Assembly: GCA_038025085.1 (NCBI GenBank)
Contig: CM076142.1
Location: 10,762,501-10,826,500, forward strand
DNA length: 64,000 nt
Origin: Tetragonia tetragonoides
Lineage: Eukaryota > Streptophyta > Magnoliopsida > Caryophyllales > Aizoaceae
Direction of reading: 5' to 3'
Part shown: positions 34,422 through 46,701 of the stretch, piece by piece
Numbering within the stretch: position 1 is the stretch's first letter
How the letters are laid out: the number at the start of each line of letters is the position of its first letter
Translations under genes and position numbers: made by a program
The notes under the pieces: generated by a model
Database searches by the model: none
Told to the model about the DNA's origin: nothing
The model's input: only the letters and a program-made list of their open reading frames with translations

Positions 34422-35790
34422 AACAACCCTTATGGCACAACTGGTCAACAGTGAGTATTCACATTCGATTTTTTTCTTAGGTGTGCAAGTATTTATCGCT
34501 CATTGATTGGGGTCTCTTGGTAAAGGGAGGCTCCATCTGGTCTACCACATCATTAGTGAATGGCGCTATGTATGAAGAACAACTTTCTTCTACGTGAGCT
34601 GCTGAGATTGAAACAAGTACCTGGTCTTCGGGTTTTGTCCCCTTGTTAAATTGAACCCAGCTTCGATATGCGATGCTATGCTATGCACGATGATATCGTA
34701 GCTCGTAGGTTATTGGAGAACTTGGTTGTATAAAGATCGCATCTCAAATTTGAAAACCAGTGCTGCTGAAAGAAATATAACAGGTGTTGCTGAAAGAAAT
34801 TAAATTTCCTTTTGGTGCATGAATTTTAATGGGAATATGAAATTCTTGTATAAATGACAATATTTACTTTCTCGTTTCTCGAATAATTTGAGATTTGAAA
34901 AAAAAAAATGAGCATGATTTTTTTTCTTTCTTTCTTGCATCACCTCTCTTGTGCCTATGTGGCAAGTCTGTACTAGAGTCGTTTGATTCCCAGGAAGTAA
35001 ATTTCCACAGCCCACAGGCCACAATTTTGTTAATCGAAACAGATTACTAGATGTCAAAATGTTTGATATAGGTTGTGTTCTTTTTCACTAAACCTGAACT
35101 GAAATCACATAATTGAATTTCACCGAACTTAACTTATTATTGAGTAAGTATGAAAGAACACATCCATATATAAATTAGGGATCTATAAAAGAAAGGAAAA
35201 TGAATTAAATCACAAACAAATTATATTGTATAAAATGTTTAAAATTCGGAAAATTGGAGTAGAACTTTTTAAACTACAGTCGCTTGGACAATAAAAATCT
35301 TACTCGTAATTATGAAATTTGACATGAATAATTCAGTCAAACAAGCCCGTATTAGCACAGAGATAAAATAGAAGACACTATCCTTTCCCAAATACCATAG
35401 TTGATATATCACTGTCCGAGCATTGATAATTTTGATTAATGATTTCAAAACTTCAATAAACTAAAATAAAGGTCTCTACTATCTTTTTTATTTGAGTAAT
35501 CCTATAGGTTGAAGGTCAAGTCTCATTGGTAATACTTTTAATGCTAATGCTTTGCGACATAAAGTGTATATTGGACTCCAAGACAGATATCAATTTGCCC
35601 TACAAATACAATCTTGATCATGAAAGTTGCGTTTTGCATCTTTATCGTCTGTCATAACTATCTACATTTTTTTATTGGGTTGAAAATTCTGCTATATATC
35701 TAGATCAAGGTGTTTTATGTTAGTGTAGAAAACGAGGTATTTCCCGGTACAATGTATCATGATTCATGTATGTGGCTGATTATTATTATT
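34422..35790. other. Intergenic, no gene seen
   Basis: Downstream of the RRM pseudogene. AT-rich; no frame, RNA gene or repeat with clear borders was recognised. Confidence 0.5.
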
Positions 35791-36017
35791 ACTAGGTGAA
35801 TGCCCGTGAGTATGCCGTGCGTTGCATAGACTGTGATTATATAATAAAATTAATATAAAGTGATTATTAATCTCATCAAAAAATCAAAGTGTATTTGTCA
35901 CTTATGAAAAACTGTTATTAATATCAATATATATGTAAAATTGAGTTCTCACCAACCATTGAATATGTAATAAATAGCCATAAATAATGCATGGGTGATT
36001 AAAAAGAAATTAAAAAT

Positions 36018-36082
<65 letters not shown>

Positions 36083-37377
36083 TGACTCCATTTCGTGTGG
36101 CCACGACACGTAGGATGCCATGTAAGCGCCCAAAATCGTGTGGGCATGACACCTAAGATGCCACGTAAGCGCTAAGTTCATGTGGTGATGACACGTATGT
36201 CGCCACCTAAGCCTCCATCCAAGTGTGTCAAGCATTAATTAATAATCATTAATTATTTGACTTCATAAATGCAACCTATTATATTTATTATCATTGTTAA
36301 GATTATTATAAAATAAAATAACTTTTGTTACGCAAGTTAAAAAATTATATTTAATCCTCCATTCAAAATGAGATACATATGTACTATGATATATTCGTGT
36401 GAAGATGACACATATGTGTCACATCGGTATATGTATAAAAGTGAGTCCAATTCGTGTGGGCACGATACGTAGGACGCCACGTAGGAGATGTAAAATCATG
36501 TGACGATGACACCTAAGTGCCACGTAAACAAAGCCTGATACATAACCTAACAACTCACCATTCACGTGTCACTCAATAATGCCTCATCATTAGTTGGCTT
36601 TATTATATCATTAGTAACATTTTATTATATTACAAAATAAAACATAATAACTTTAGTTACGTAAGTCAGAAAATTATAAATTCTACTTCAATGGATTGGA
36701 TTTGAAAAAAAGTTCATTTTTGTGCGGTGATGACATGTAGGATGCCACATAAGAGAAAATATTCGTGTGAAGATGACATTCACGTGGATGTCACATGTGC
36801 ACAACTTGAATATTTTATGTCCTACTTCAAAATGATATTTAAGTGGTACGTTCCTACATGATCTACGTTTATAAATCAATCTTTTTTACATTCACTCTTA
36901 TTTTGATGTAGATCGATTTAAAGGGATATTTTACCGTGCTATAAAACAGGCATGAGGTATCATCTAGGAAGTTATCTTCATTTTCGAGAGATATTCACGA
37001 GTCCGTGCGGAGCACGGAGTTAAAACTAGTATATTATATAATTGAGTTCTCAACAAGGTAGCATTGAATAAGTAATAAACAGTCATAAATGCATGGGTGA
37101 TTAAAAAGATATTAAAAATAGTTTGATTTTATTATTTTTATAAAAATAATTAAGATAAGTATTAAATCTACTATCCTAAAAAAATATTATATATTCACTA
37201 AAAATGTAGTTTCGTTGTTAAAATGTGTTTTTTTTGATAAAAAAATTATTATTGTTCCTAGGTACTCCTATTATTCAACTTCATATATTGATATGATTAA
37301 AAAAAATTATTACATTTATTCTAATAACGGAGGATGAGAAACAAGAACCCATGCATCGCACGGGCACGAAATCTAGT
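35791..37377. mobile_element. Helitron-like termini and internal tandem repeats
   Basis: Two plus-strand 3' ends have a GC hairpin followed by CTAG|T: CCGTGCGGAGCACGG (37003-37017) with CTAGT at 37026-37030, and a CGCACGGG hairpin (37348-37364) with CTAGT at 37373-37377. A similar end in reverse, ACTAGGTGAATGCCCGTG, starts at 35791. Inside, a ~358-bp unit with GTGTGG(G/C)CACGA and ACACCTAAG(A)TGCCACGTAA motifs is repeated from about 36076 and 36434, with a partial third copy at 36718. An ~85-bp segment at 35939-36019 recurs at 37038-37120. The CTAGT ends suggest Helitrons; 5' TC ends and an A/T target were not proven. Confidence 0.5.
36019..36078. repeat. (TA)n microsatellite
   Basis: About 29 TA units inside the Helitron-like block. 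Confidence 0.95.
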
Positions 37378-38116
37378 ATAAATAAATATTTATATAATCC
37401 ATTTAATACCATGAATGCCATATAATAAGATTACTATGACTTTATAGGGCATATTATCTACTTTTGAACTCTTATTATTCAATTAACTATTAATTAACTC
37501 ATCTCATATGTTACATGATCCAATAGGTAATAGTTTCAAAGTCTTTCTATGCTTGATGTTGGTACGTCAATGCTCTTATGTTGATATAAGTGTACAAGCA
37601 ACCTTTCAAAAGACATGATCCTTCTTTTATGGTAAAATCAATTTAAATGTCTAATGTATACATAACTACTTTTCAAAAAAAGAAGAAGTTTTAGACGTAA
37701 ACCTTAGAATAGCAAAATATATTTTAATGCTTGTTTGTTTTTCAAAGTTATATGCAGTCAAAGTACTGCTTTGAAAAACGCAAAAAGTCCAATGTAATTT
37801 TATTTGTGATCCGAAAGGAGTACATTAATAATTATAAAAGTTGAAGGGAACATAAATTAGAGCTCTAAAATATCATGGGGGATTAATATATTATGTACAA
37901 TTATAAAATTATACATGATAATGATAAAGTTTCCTATTAAAGATTGGACCTAGAATCATTTTAGATGAATTTATCCAGTATTCCATATATCCATCCTAGC
38001 ATGCCACGTAAGACCTTTCCGAACATGTCATCATCTCTCATAGGCGGTTCGAACTCAAGAAACCAACCCGACCCTAAACCGGGAACCCCTCCCATATCAC
38101 CCGAACTATACGCCAC

Positions 38117-38140
38117 TCTCTCTCTCTCTCTCTCTCTCTC
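38117..38140. repeat. (CT)n tract
   Basis: About 12 CT units, of the sort common in plant 5' leaders. It may mark the start of the DUF1644 transcription unit, but this is not provable here. Confidence 0.6.
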
Positions 38141-41100
38141 CATTTGTATAAAATAGAGAGAACAATCTCTTCAACACGTTTCATCATCTTCCAATCCTTA
38201 TATATTATATATGTCGACATTATTGCCTCTGAAATTCCAATAATTATCCGAATCTCAATCTATCTCATGCCCCTTTTTGATGATCGAAAAGCACCTACCA
38301 ATTCAATCTCCAATTGCCAATACCAGAGAAAAACGATTATTGTAATTCCTACCCTTTTATTATTGCTTTAGTTTTGATGTATGCGAAATGCGATTGAACT
38401 GTTTGTGCTCAAAATTTGATATTTTTTGTCAATTTGTCGTGATTTTGATGTATCTGGCTGTATTTCTGTGTTAATTTGGTTGATAATCATCAAATTTGTG
38501 AACTTTCATTTTGGGGTTAGGGTTAGGGTTAGGGTTAGGGTTTGGGTGTCAGAGGGTGTGGTTGACCTTATAGTATACAGAGGTATAGGGATCATTTTTC
38601 TGTGTAAGAATGGGATTTTGATAGGCATGTATTTTACTTATCTGATTATTTCAGTAGTATTAAATATGTTCCAAAATATTATGGGTTTAGGTTTTAGAAG
38701 ATAAGCTGTGTTTGGGTGATTTCCTTGGGTGCAGATTGTTATTGAAACAAGCCTCTTAATTCCTTGATGGGTTGCAGACTTGCAGCCCTAGCCTCTTATG
38801 TAGGAGTTTTTTAATTGGGAGCAACTTTAGTGGGTTAAAATGGCATAATCCATAATGATTGCTGTTCTTCCACCTTATGTATTAGTTACATGGTTTTGGT
38901 GTTGTTTTGATTTGAAGAGAATGTTGTTTATCTAGAATGATCTTAAAATAAGATGCTATCAAGCTCATACTCATATTATAGAAAAGAATTTGGGCTTAAT
39001 CATGTACTTACAAAGCAGGAATAAGGTATTTCAGGGGACAAACCCTAATGCACTGTATCTTGCCTGTCAGAGGCTGTGTTAATTACATGGAAGGTAATAA
39101 GGAATAGTGTTATTGTCTTTTATTTCCTATAGAGGAACCCATAAGTTGCTCCCAATTTTAATCTGCTGTACTATATTGCAATCTCTTTCGTTGAGCTACT
39201 TATTGAGGTTTCCGTTCCTCCAAATTGCTATAGTAAAAGTATATCATGTTTGTCAACTTTTACTTTTGTCTCTGCTTTACTGATATTGAACATTTCTCTG
39301 AAAATGTTTGTGTTTTCTGGGTTTTCTTTGATAGTCTTTGGCCCTGTTAGGGTAAGGTTTCCTACATTAGATCCTTCCAGATCCACAACCTTTGGTGGAA
39401 TTCCCTCTGACTGTTATTGTTGTAGTCATAGTAGTAGTATTTGAATATGAAATGATTTGTGGTGTATTCTGTTTGTTTAACAATGCATTCTGGTCTAATT
39501 CAAATATCACTGAAAATGATTGTGCTTTTGGTCTGCAGTAAAAGCTGCAGGTTTGAGGACCAGTCACCTTTGGGCAGAAGACATAGTCATTAGTTCACTG
39601 TCCAGGCTCTTTCACCAAGAATTGTAGGTTACTGCGTAAAAATTTACATGCTTTGGAGCGTTGCATGAGGTCTTGCTTTTCATTTATTCTGTAGAATCAT
39701 AAGGACGTCATACTTTAAACGTGGTAAAGTCTACCAAACCTTGAGGAGCTACAAGTTCAGAAAATTGTTCACAAGTCTTTTGTTCTGGTAAGTGTCACTT
39801 GCTGTTGAATGTCAGCAAATGATTAATTTAGGTATGACTGCGTATGGACTGATTTATACAGCAAGTACCGGTCAAACATTTTATCAAATATGTCTTGTCT
39901 TGCTCAGGAATAATTATTTGACTCTTAACGGGAGCTCTTAATATTCCTCCATAAACAATCCCTTGGAAAGAAATGGACATATGTACTTTTCTTCGAGATG
40001 CAATACTTAAAAACAAAATAGAGAAGATTTGAGGTAGAATAATATCTTCTTCACGGTCCTTCCTTAGAATTTTTCGTCTCTTCACGTAAGAAGAGTATTT
40101 TCTTTGAAGGGATGGTATTGATTGTTGTCCATAGTAATCAACTTCAATGCAATTTTGTTTGTTTTGTTCTCATATGGAGAAAAATGTGGACTTGTTGGTT
40201 TTACGAGATTTATTTCCATTATAATATGAGGAAAATAGTCTGTTTAATTAAGAGCTTGAAACCTTCAGTGCTTGCTTTTACCATATTTTCTCAACTTTTC
40301 TGTTTTCTCAATGTCTCACGTACTTTTCGATCTCCTTTGTCTATCTCTCCCTTAAATGAAGATATTGAAGTTAAATGTGGTGACCCTCATATGACCGGCT
40401 GGTGAACATATTGATGTGGGTTAAAGTAATGAGTTGGTCCATTATGAGTAATGAGGGGATATTTTTGAGCTTGATGAAATTTGATAGTGTTATATGAATC
40501 TCGGGTTTCCATTTATTCAGTGAAAAATTAGCATATTTGGTAAGATTCCAGTGAAGCAATGTTTGGATAGAATTGAAGGGAAAGAGTTCTTGAGGCAATG
40601 TAAACATAGAAAATGGGGTACATAGTAGTGAAAATTACCCCCAAGAAAAAAAAAGAAAAGAAAACTGGCCAATTGGCCTTTTCTAATCAGTGTGGTTCAC
40701 TCTATCTATCAACTTTGCACGCCCAGAGTCCTGTTTGGTAGGGCTGATAATTAGTAGCCGGAGATCATGATGTTGACACACCTTGTTCTGGTGAGATGGG
40801 ACCTCAAGTGGTTGTTGTAGGGCCAGAGTCGACTAGTCATTATAGAAGATTGTTATCAGCTATCCATACCCTTTAGCTGATATATGGTAGAGCAAGGGTA
40901 GTATGAGAATTTGTTAAGCTTAAGTTATAATCTTGATAGAATTTGTGCTTAGTTTTGGGGCTAAAAGCTCATTAAAGCCGATTCGGTCTTTTTTATAACA
41001 TCAATGCAAAAATGGATATCGGACTGGAGTTCATCTATCCATAATGTAGCTTTCATGTGTCTGGATATTTCATAGATCCTTGGGTAATCGATTTTCTTAT

Positions 41101-42283
41101 TTCAAACCATCAAACCTCTCTGGATCTTTTTCTTAATGCATACACACTTGATTAACTAAATGCTTATGGATCTTTCAGTATTTAGTATGCAACACTTTGT
41201 GTTTTTAGTTTTGAGGATGCTCAACAACCCATAGTTTCTGCAGAAACTCAGGCCATCAGCATTGGAAGAGCAAAGCACATAAGATATTCAGAATAAGATG
41301 GGTTTTCAATTTTAGGGAACTAGGATTCTTCTGTTGGGTAATGTAGGCTTATGCTTCTGGTATTTCTGTTAAGAAGATCTTAAGGGAATTGTAATATCAG
41401 TATTTATTCTTAAATGGAATTTTGAGAACCTAGTTTCACGTGACTGTGTCCTCGTTCTGTGCCGCATATTCTGGTTAAGTATGGGTGTCAAATGCCGGGC
41501 TTTTCCGCTGTGTTATTATTTCAAATAGGATGGAGCTCTTGTAGGTTCACCTCGTCAATTTTACTTTACGAGAATTGGTTTTCCTAGCATCCTCTAGGGA
41601 GCTTGAAGGTTTTGTAGGGGATTGATTAGCTTAGTCTAAATGTCAGAGAGTGAGAGAGTTGTGCCACAATGTAGCTTTGTCAAATTACTTTAATGTTTGA
41701 GTTGATTTAGCTTGCACATTTTTTTCCTATGTTTGTTTTGTTTTGTCCTTTTGGTGGGTGATACAGTTGCTCTGAAATGGTAGGGTTAGGTTTTGGTTGT
41801 TTGTGTGACTGTGTAGGGTTGGATTGCAGCTCTGGAGACGGTGTGGAGTTCCACTGGGGCTTGTCCTTGTGGCTTGAATTCCTGTTATGCTAAATACTTA
41901 CGACAGCTGTTGGCAACTTCTCTTAGGATTTTCTAGAAGGATGAAGTATAGGTGTCGATGTTAAGTCATGTCTATTTGTGTCGTATATGTATCAATTACT
42001 TGGGTGGTTGACTGTAGCCTGGTTGTGGCCTGTCTTCCGTCAAGTCTGTTTGATTATGGTATCAAGGCAAGTGGGTGGTCTGACCAATATGTAATTGGAT
42101 TTTTGAGGTTTTATTCTTTGGCTTGATTTCTAATTTCTAACGAGCTGAGATCCCAATGCCCCCCCCTCACCCCCCGCGAATGGATACTTGTAAATTCTGT
42201 TTTCAAATTTCTTAAGAGTCTAGATCATCTTACTTTGAAATGGTTTCTGATGGGTTCTTCTGAGCCAATTCAGTGTGTTCGAG
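38141..42283 (+). other. Probable leader/5' intron region of the DUF1644 gene
   Basis: No coding exon was recognised in these 4.1 kb. A splice acceptor-like TTCTGAGCCAATTCAG ends at 42272, 12 bases before the DUF1644 ATG, suggesting that the coding exon follows a leader intron. A possible leader exon follows an acceptor at about 39539 (TCTGCAG). A telomere-like TTAGGG array lies at 38517-38546. An independent non-coding transcript cannot be excluded. Confidence 0.4.
38513..38546 (+). repeat. Interstitial TTAGGG array
   Basis: Four consecutive TTAGGG units (38517-38540) preceded by GGGG and followed by TTTGGG. The six G-runs could form a G-quadruplex on the plus strand. Most plants use TTTAGGG at telomeres, so this is a simple repeat or interstitial telomere-like motif, not a telomere. 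Confidence 0.85.
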
Positions 42284-43417
42284 ATGGCTGGTAAGAAAAG
42301 AAGCATATCACTGGGCGCAGATGTGTGCCATGTCCAGAAGGAATGGGATGAGGCATTGTGCCCAATCTGCATGGAACATCCACATAATGCAGTTCTTCTC
42401 CTATGTAGCTCACATGCAAAAGGCTGCAGATCTTATGTCTGCGATACAAGTTACAGGCATTCAAATTGTTTGGATAGGTTTAGAAAACTTAAGGCAGACT
42501 CCTCCAACAATCCACCAGCAACACCTCCTGCAAATTTGGGGGTTCCCAGTGATGCTTCTGCCCCTCAATCGACTTTATTTTTCGGGAACGAGCTACCTGA
42601 GCATCACGCGGTCCACAGTAGGAGTCGGAGAAACATCTCAGTGGGATGGTCACAGGAGCCTGGTGAGCTTAACCTCAGACAAGAGGCCATTGGAAGAGAA
42701 ACTATCCCGTCTTTGAGTGATCGGTTGGAACTGGCAGCAAAATCAAGCTTAAAATGTCCTTTATGCAGGGGAGATGTGTTAGGTTGGACAGTTGTGGAAG
42801 AAGCTCGGAAGCATCTAAATCTGAAGCCTCGGAGCTGTACTCGAGAGTCATGCACATTTGTTGGTAATTACCAAAATTTGCGAAGGCATGCAAGGAACAC
42901 TCACCCCAGAACTCGACCTGCTGAAGTTGACCCATCAAGGCAGCGTGCCTGGAGACGCTTTGAACATCAGAGAGAATATGATGACATTGTTAGTGCCATT
43001 CACTCAGCTATGCCAGGAGCTATTGTGATGGGTGACTATGTGATAGAGAATTCTGACAGATTCCCGGTGGCAAGGGAGAGGACATCTGGTGATGCTGGTG
43101 GGCCGTGGTGGACTACTTTCTTTTTCTTTCAGATGCTGGAATCTATGCAAAATTTGGCCGGACCAAGGAGCCGTCCTACCCCTAGGCCTCTGACAAGGCA
43201 TCGGCGCTCATCTGGTAATTCATCCCGGCAACGCCATCTTTGGGGAGAGAACTTGTTGGGTCTGCAAGATGATGAAGACGATGATGATGGTGATGATAGC
43301 TACACAGAGGAGGAACAGCACAACTTGTTTGCTGATGTTTCACAACAGGACACATCACCTGTCCGTAGACAGCGTCGTCGTTTGACCCGATCAAGGTCAA
43401 ACAGAGATCAGGTATGA
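42284..43417 (+). CDS. DUF1644 zinc-finger protein
   Basis: Single coding exon of 377 residues, ATG 42284 to TGA 43415-43417. The GTG nine bases upstream is not used as start. Plant-specific DUF1644 family, linked in published work to stress and ABA responses; molecular role unsettled. The N-terminus has the family signature CPICMEHPHNAVLLLCSSH then GCRSYVCDTSYRHSNCLDRF (about residues 25-65). A second Cys pair CPLCRGDVLGW lies at about 160. A C2H2-like unit follows (CTFVGNYQNLRRHARNTHP, about 188-206). The C-terminal third is low complexity, with an acidic run (DDEDDDDGDDS) followed by an Arg-rich tail, suggesting nuclear location. CAG|GTATGAG at the end could also act as a splice donor, but the stop falls within it. 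Confidence 0.93.
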   Translation: MAGKKRSISLGADVCHVQKEWDEALCPICMEHPHNAVLLLCSSHAKGCRSYVCDTSYRHSNCLDRFRKLKADSSNNPPATPPANLGVPSDASAPQSTLFFGNELPEHHAVHSRSRRNISVGWSQEPGELNLRQEAIGRETIPSLSDRLELAAKSSLKCPLCRGDVLGWTVVEEARKHLNLKPRSCTRESCTFVGNYQNLRRHARNTHPRTRPAEVDPSRQRAWRRFEHQREYDDIVSAIHSAMPGAIVMGDYVIENSDRFPVARERTSGDAGGPWWTTFFFFQMLESMQNLAGPRSRPTPRPLTRHRRSSGNSSRQRHLWGENLLGLQDDEDDDDGDDSYTEEEQHNLFADVSQQDTSPVRRQRRRLTRSRSNRDQV

Positions 43418-45532
43418 GAGGTTTCACTGATCATGGGTAATTTGACCTGGGGATTGCTCTGCTCAGTTTTTTGTGCTGAATACCTTTTGGCTTTTGGAAC
43501 AAGATGTAAAGATCTGTCAAGTCATCTGCAGAATCCTCATTGTCCAGTGAGATTGCTGGCCACTATCAGCTGATCATCCTGCAGGGGTACTGAAGGTAGC
43601 ATGAACGACTGCGATCACCCGAGTTCAGATTGATGCCGTGCTCTGCAGCTTTCAATGTCTTTTCTTGTATTGTAACTTACTTTGTTGGTCATGTAGAAGT
43701 TAGATCCAATTGTAAATTGTAGGGATCTTTGACAAAACATTCCAAGTTCAGTTCTGAACCACCAATGTACAGTTATTAGCTCGTGTTTGATTCCAGTCTT
43801 TGGCACATTACATTTAAAGACCTGCTGTTCTCTACTTCGCTCTGGTAACTGGGAAGGTTTCTCCGAACCTCTTACACAATTTTAACACACATTTGCATCA
43901 AATATGCTTGCCTTTTGTGGGATGAGTCGAAGCCTAGACAATCTTACACGAAACTCATCCCCTTGCCCGAGAAGTCATCTCGACCGAAACTGATAAGTGA
44001 TGACAGTGCATAATACATAGCTAGGATTAGGAACTAGCATTCAGGCAACTAAGTTTTGTTTCAAAAATAAGGCCATCTTAAGAAAAAAAAAGGATAAAAG
44101 ATAAACAAAGCCATGAAAATAAGTGTAATAAGGATATACTGAGAGAGAAAAGGCTTAACAACAATAACAAGAGCATTGCACTGAAGAAGGGAATATCTGC
44201 TAGAGTGCTACTCAACCGGCAATTAGAAAGACAAAGTGCAGAGTGAACATGCAATTATATTTATTTATTTAAATCACTTTTTATATTTCTTTTACAATGA
44301 GAGAACATGAAATTGTCCAAGGTTTTAGTGGAGTCAAAAATTTTATTATTATTTGATTTCGAAATATAATGTATTAAAGAAATAACTTATAAAACTGTCG
44401 ATTATTTCTTATTTATTGTGATTTTGTGTTGTCGATGGTCGTCGCACTTCAGATTTTGAGTCAAACGGAAACAATATCTTTGTGAGACTCTTATTAAGTT
44501 GCGTACAATCGATCCCCTAATCTGTCTAGATGGAAGTCTTTTTAGAGACATTGAGGTAATGTTAATGCTGATGGATGGACGAACATGCAACTGGAAATAA
44601 AAAAATGGCGTCACCGCTCAAATAACATGAGGCCCGATTTAGATCCTTTTGCTCTTGGCTTGTAGCACTCTGAAAGTCATATTAATTCCCCCCAAAATGG
44701 GGACATCTTCCTAGATTCTCTCTAATTTGTCCAATACCCACTAGGATGATCCCACCTCAGCCTTAAATCAAATGATGGTGAGGAGAGAGACACATCTTCC
44801 ACCTGCAGGATCATGGAATTTCATGAAAAGGAAACATCAGAGAAGCTTGAACACACATTTGACTCTATGAATATGACCAATCAGAGTTCAGGTTTGTCTT
44901 TGCAAAAAAAAAAAAAAAAAACATAAAAACTCATGAGACAGTATTAGCATAAAACTACTCCTATTACATATTAAATTTCATGAGAACAAAAAAAATGTTA
45001 TTTTTGAATGAAAGTACTACTTTTTAACGGTTTTAGCATAAAGCGATCTTACACAAAACTTTCTAATATAATAGGAATATTGTGAGATCCAATTTAGTAA
45101 CGTTAAATTATTTAACTAAAGCTATAAAGGGTAACATTGTAAATAAGAGATACCTCATTTGGCATATCACTATTAGAATACTTTTCTAGATTAGAAAGAT
45201 TTCAATTAATTTCCAGTCAAATGAAATATAATTAAGAAAGATAGACTGAAAATTGCTTATTCAGCACCATGTGAGTGCAAGATGGTCTTACTTGCTTATG
45301 ATTCGATCGCTAGAAGCTAGAGAGCCAACAACCCTTTACTTATGAAGTATTCTTTCCATCTCCTAGAATTTCTCCTATACCACATGCTCAACCAAACTAT
45401 GTATCATGTATTTTCATTAATTAATCTTTGAGAAAGATTGAGGGGAAGATTATATACATACATCAATGAAGATCCTTGTGGATGATAAGTACTACCTATT
45501 GCACATAAGTGCCTTGAGAAATTGATGGTTCA
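43418..45532. other. 3' UTR of DUF1644 gene, then intergenic
   Basis: The first few hundred bases are probably 3' UTR. Beyond about 43900 the DNA is AT-rich with a poly-A run near 44910. No gene was recognised. Confidence 0.5.
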
Positions 45533-46445
45533 TATCACTACAAAAAAACAAAAATAGCTGCGGAAAAATACTGCCGCTATTAGGTCAAAACCGCAGCTAA
45601 AAAGGGTCGACGGCGGGGTCAGCGGCGAATTAAGTCCGTAACTATTTTCCTCGACGCTGGCAAATGCAGCTACGAAATTATTTTATTCCGCAGCTAATGG
45701 GTCGGCGGCGGGGTCAGCGGCGAATTAAGTCCGTAACTATTTTCCTCGACGCTGGCAAATTCAGCTGCGGAATTATTTTATTCCGCAGCTAATGGGTCAG
45801 CGGCGGGGTCAGCGGCGAATTAAGTCCGTAACTATTTTCCTCGACGCTGGCAAATTCAGCTGCGGAATTATTTTATTCCGCAGCTAACATTAGCTGCGGA
45901 TTAAAATAATTCCGCTGCTGAGCAAAAGTAAAAAAAAAAAATTAAAAAATAAATTGTGATTTCGACGCCAGGCCCATAAAGACCCTCCCAGCCCACCTGA
46001 CGCGCGCGACCCAGGCCTTCCCCACCCAGACCTCTTGTGTGGAAAACTCCACTTTTACCAGTTCTCCATGATGTGCTTCTTGTTATATAATGCTCTGCAT
46101 TTTATTTAACACATACTCGGCCCAGTAGAAAAATTACAATTAGCGGCGGAATTAATTAATTCCGCAACTAATTAGCTGCGGAACTAATTAATTCCGTCGT
46201 TAATACCAGCTGCGGAAATATATTCCGCAGCTAATTTTTTTTTTTTTTTTAATTAAAATCAGTTGCGGATTATTAACTTCCGCCGCTAATTAACGGCGAA
46301 AAATTAGTTTTCGCCGCTAATCAGCTGTGGAAATTAATTCCGTGGCTAATTTAGCTCCGGAATTAATTCCGCAGCTAATTAGCGGCGGAATTTTAATTTC
46401 CGCAGCTAATTTCCGCAGCTATTTTTCGTTTTTTTTGTAGTGTAT
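45533..46445. mobile_element. Complete short CACTA element (non-autonomous)
   Basis: 907 bp (45536-46442). The left tip CACTACAAAAAAACAAAAAT is mirrored by the right tip ...TTTTTTTTGTAGTG, with a 3-bp TAT target duplication (45533-45535, 46443-46445). The whole body is filled with AGCTGCGG/CCGCAGCT-type subterminal repeats in both orientations. Three tandem units of 95 bp start GGGTC(G/A)(G/A)CGGCGGGGTC at 45604, 45699 and 45794. No transposase is present, so it would need an autonomous En/Spm partner in trans. Confidence 0.93.
45604..45888. repeat. 95-bp tandem triplication inside CACTA element
   Basis: Three units at 45604-45698, 45699-45793 and 45794-45888. They differ by only a few bases; units 2 and 3 are nearly identical, so the amplification is recent. 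Each unit ends in a short hairpin with GAAATTATTTTATTCCGC-type arms. Confidence 0.9.
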
Positions 46446-46546
46446 TGTATCATTGGTCATGGTTTGGGACCAAACATGATTTGGAGCCATTCCATTTAAC
46501 ACTATAGCTTTGCAAGATTTTGTTCAAAAGTTATTGGGATCATATG

Positions 46547-46701
46547 AGTATAGTCAGTGGCGGAGCCAGAAATCAATTCAAGTGGAATCATTCTCTTATA
46601 ATATATAGGACAAATCTTAAATATTGCATAGAAAAAAAATCCAGCCAAGTGGATTCAATGGAATCCATATGGCAATGAATAGATCCGCGATTGAGTACAG
46701 T
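46547..46701. mobile_element. hAT-type MITE (short)
   Basis: 139 bp (46555-46693) from CAGTGGCGGAGC to GATCCGCGATTG, imperfect 12-bp inverted ends. It is flanked by 8-bp duplications AGTATAGT (46547-46554) and AGTACAGT (46694-46701), one mismatch. The CAG..GGCGGA tip and 8-bp target fit hAT. Confidence 0.75.

Noticed and set aside
38513..38546. True telomere or chromosome end
   Set aside because: Only four units, surrounded by ordinary unique DNA, and of the non-plant TTAGGG type.
45604..45888. CRISPR-like array
   Set aside because: Plant nuclear DNA; the tandem units have no variable spacers and belong to a CACTA element.
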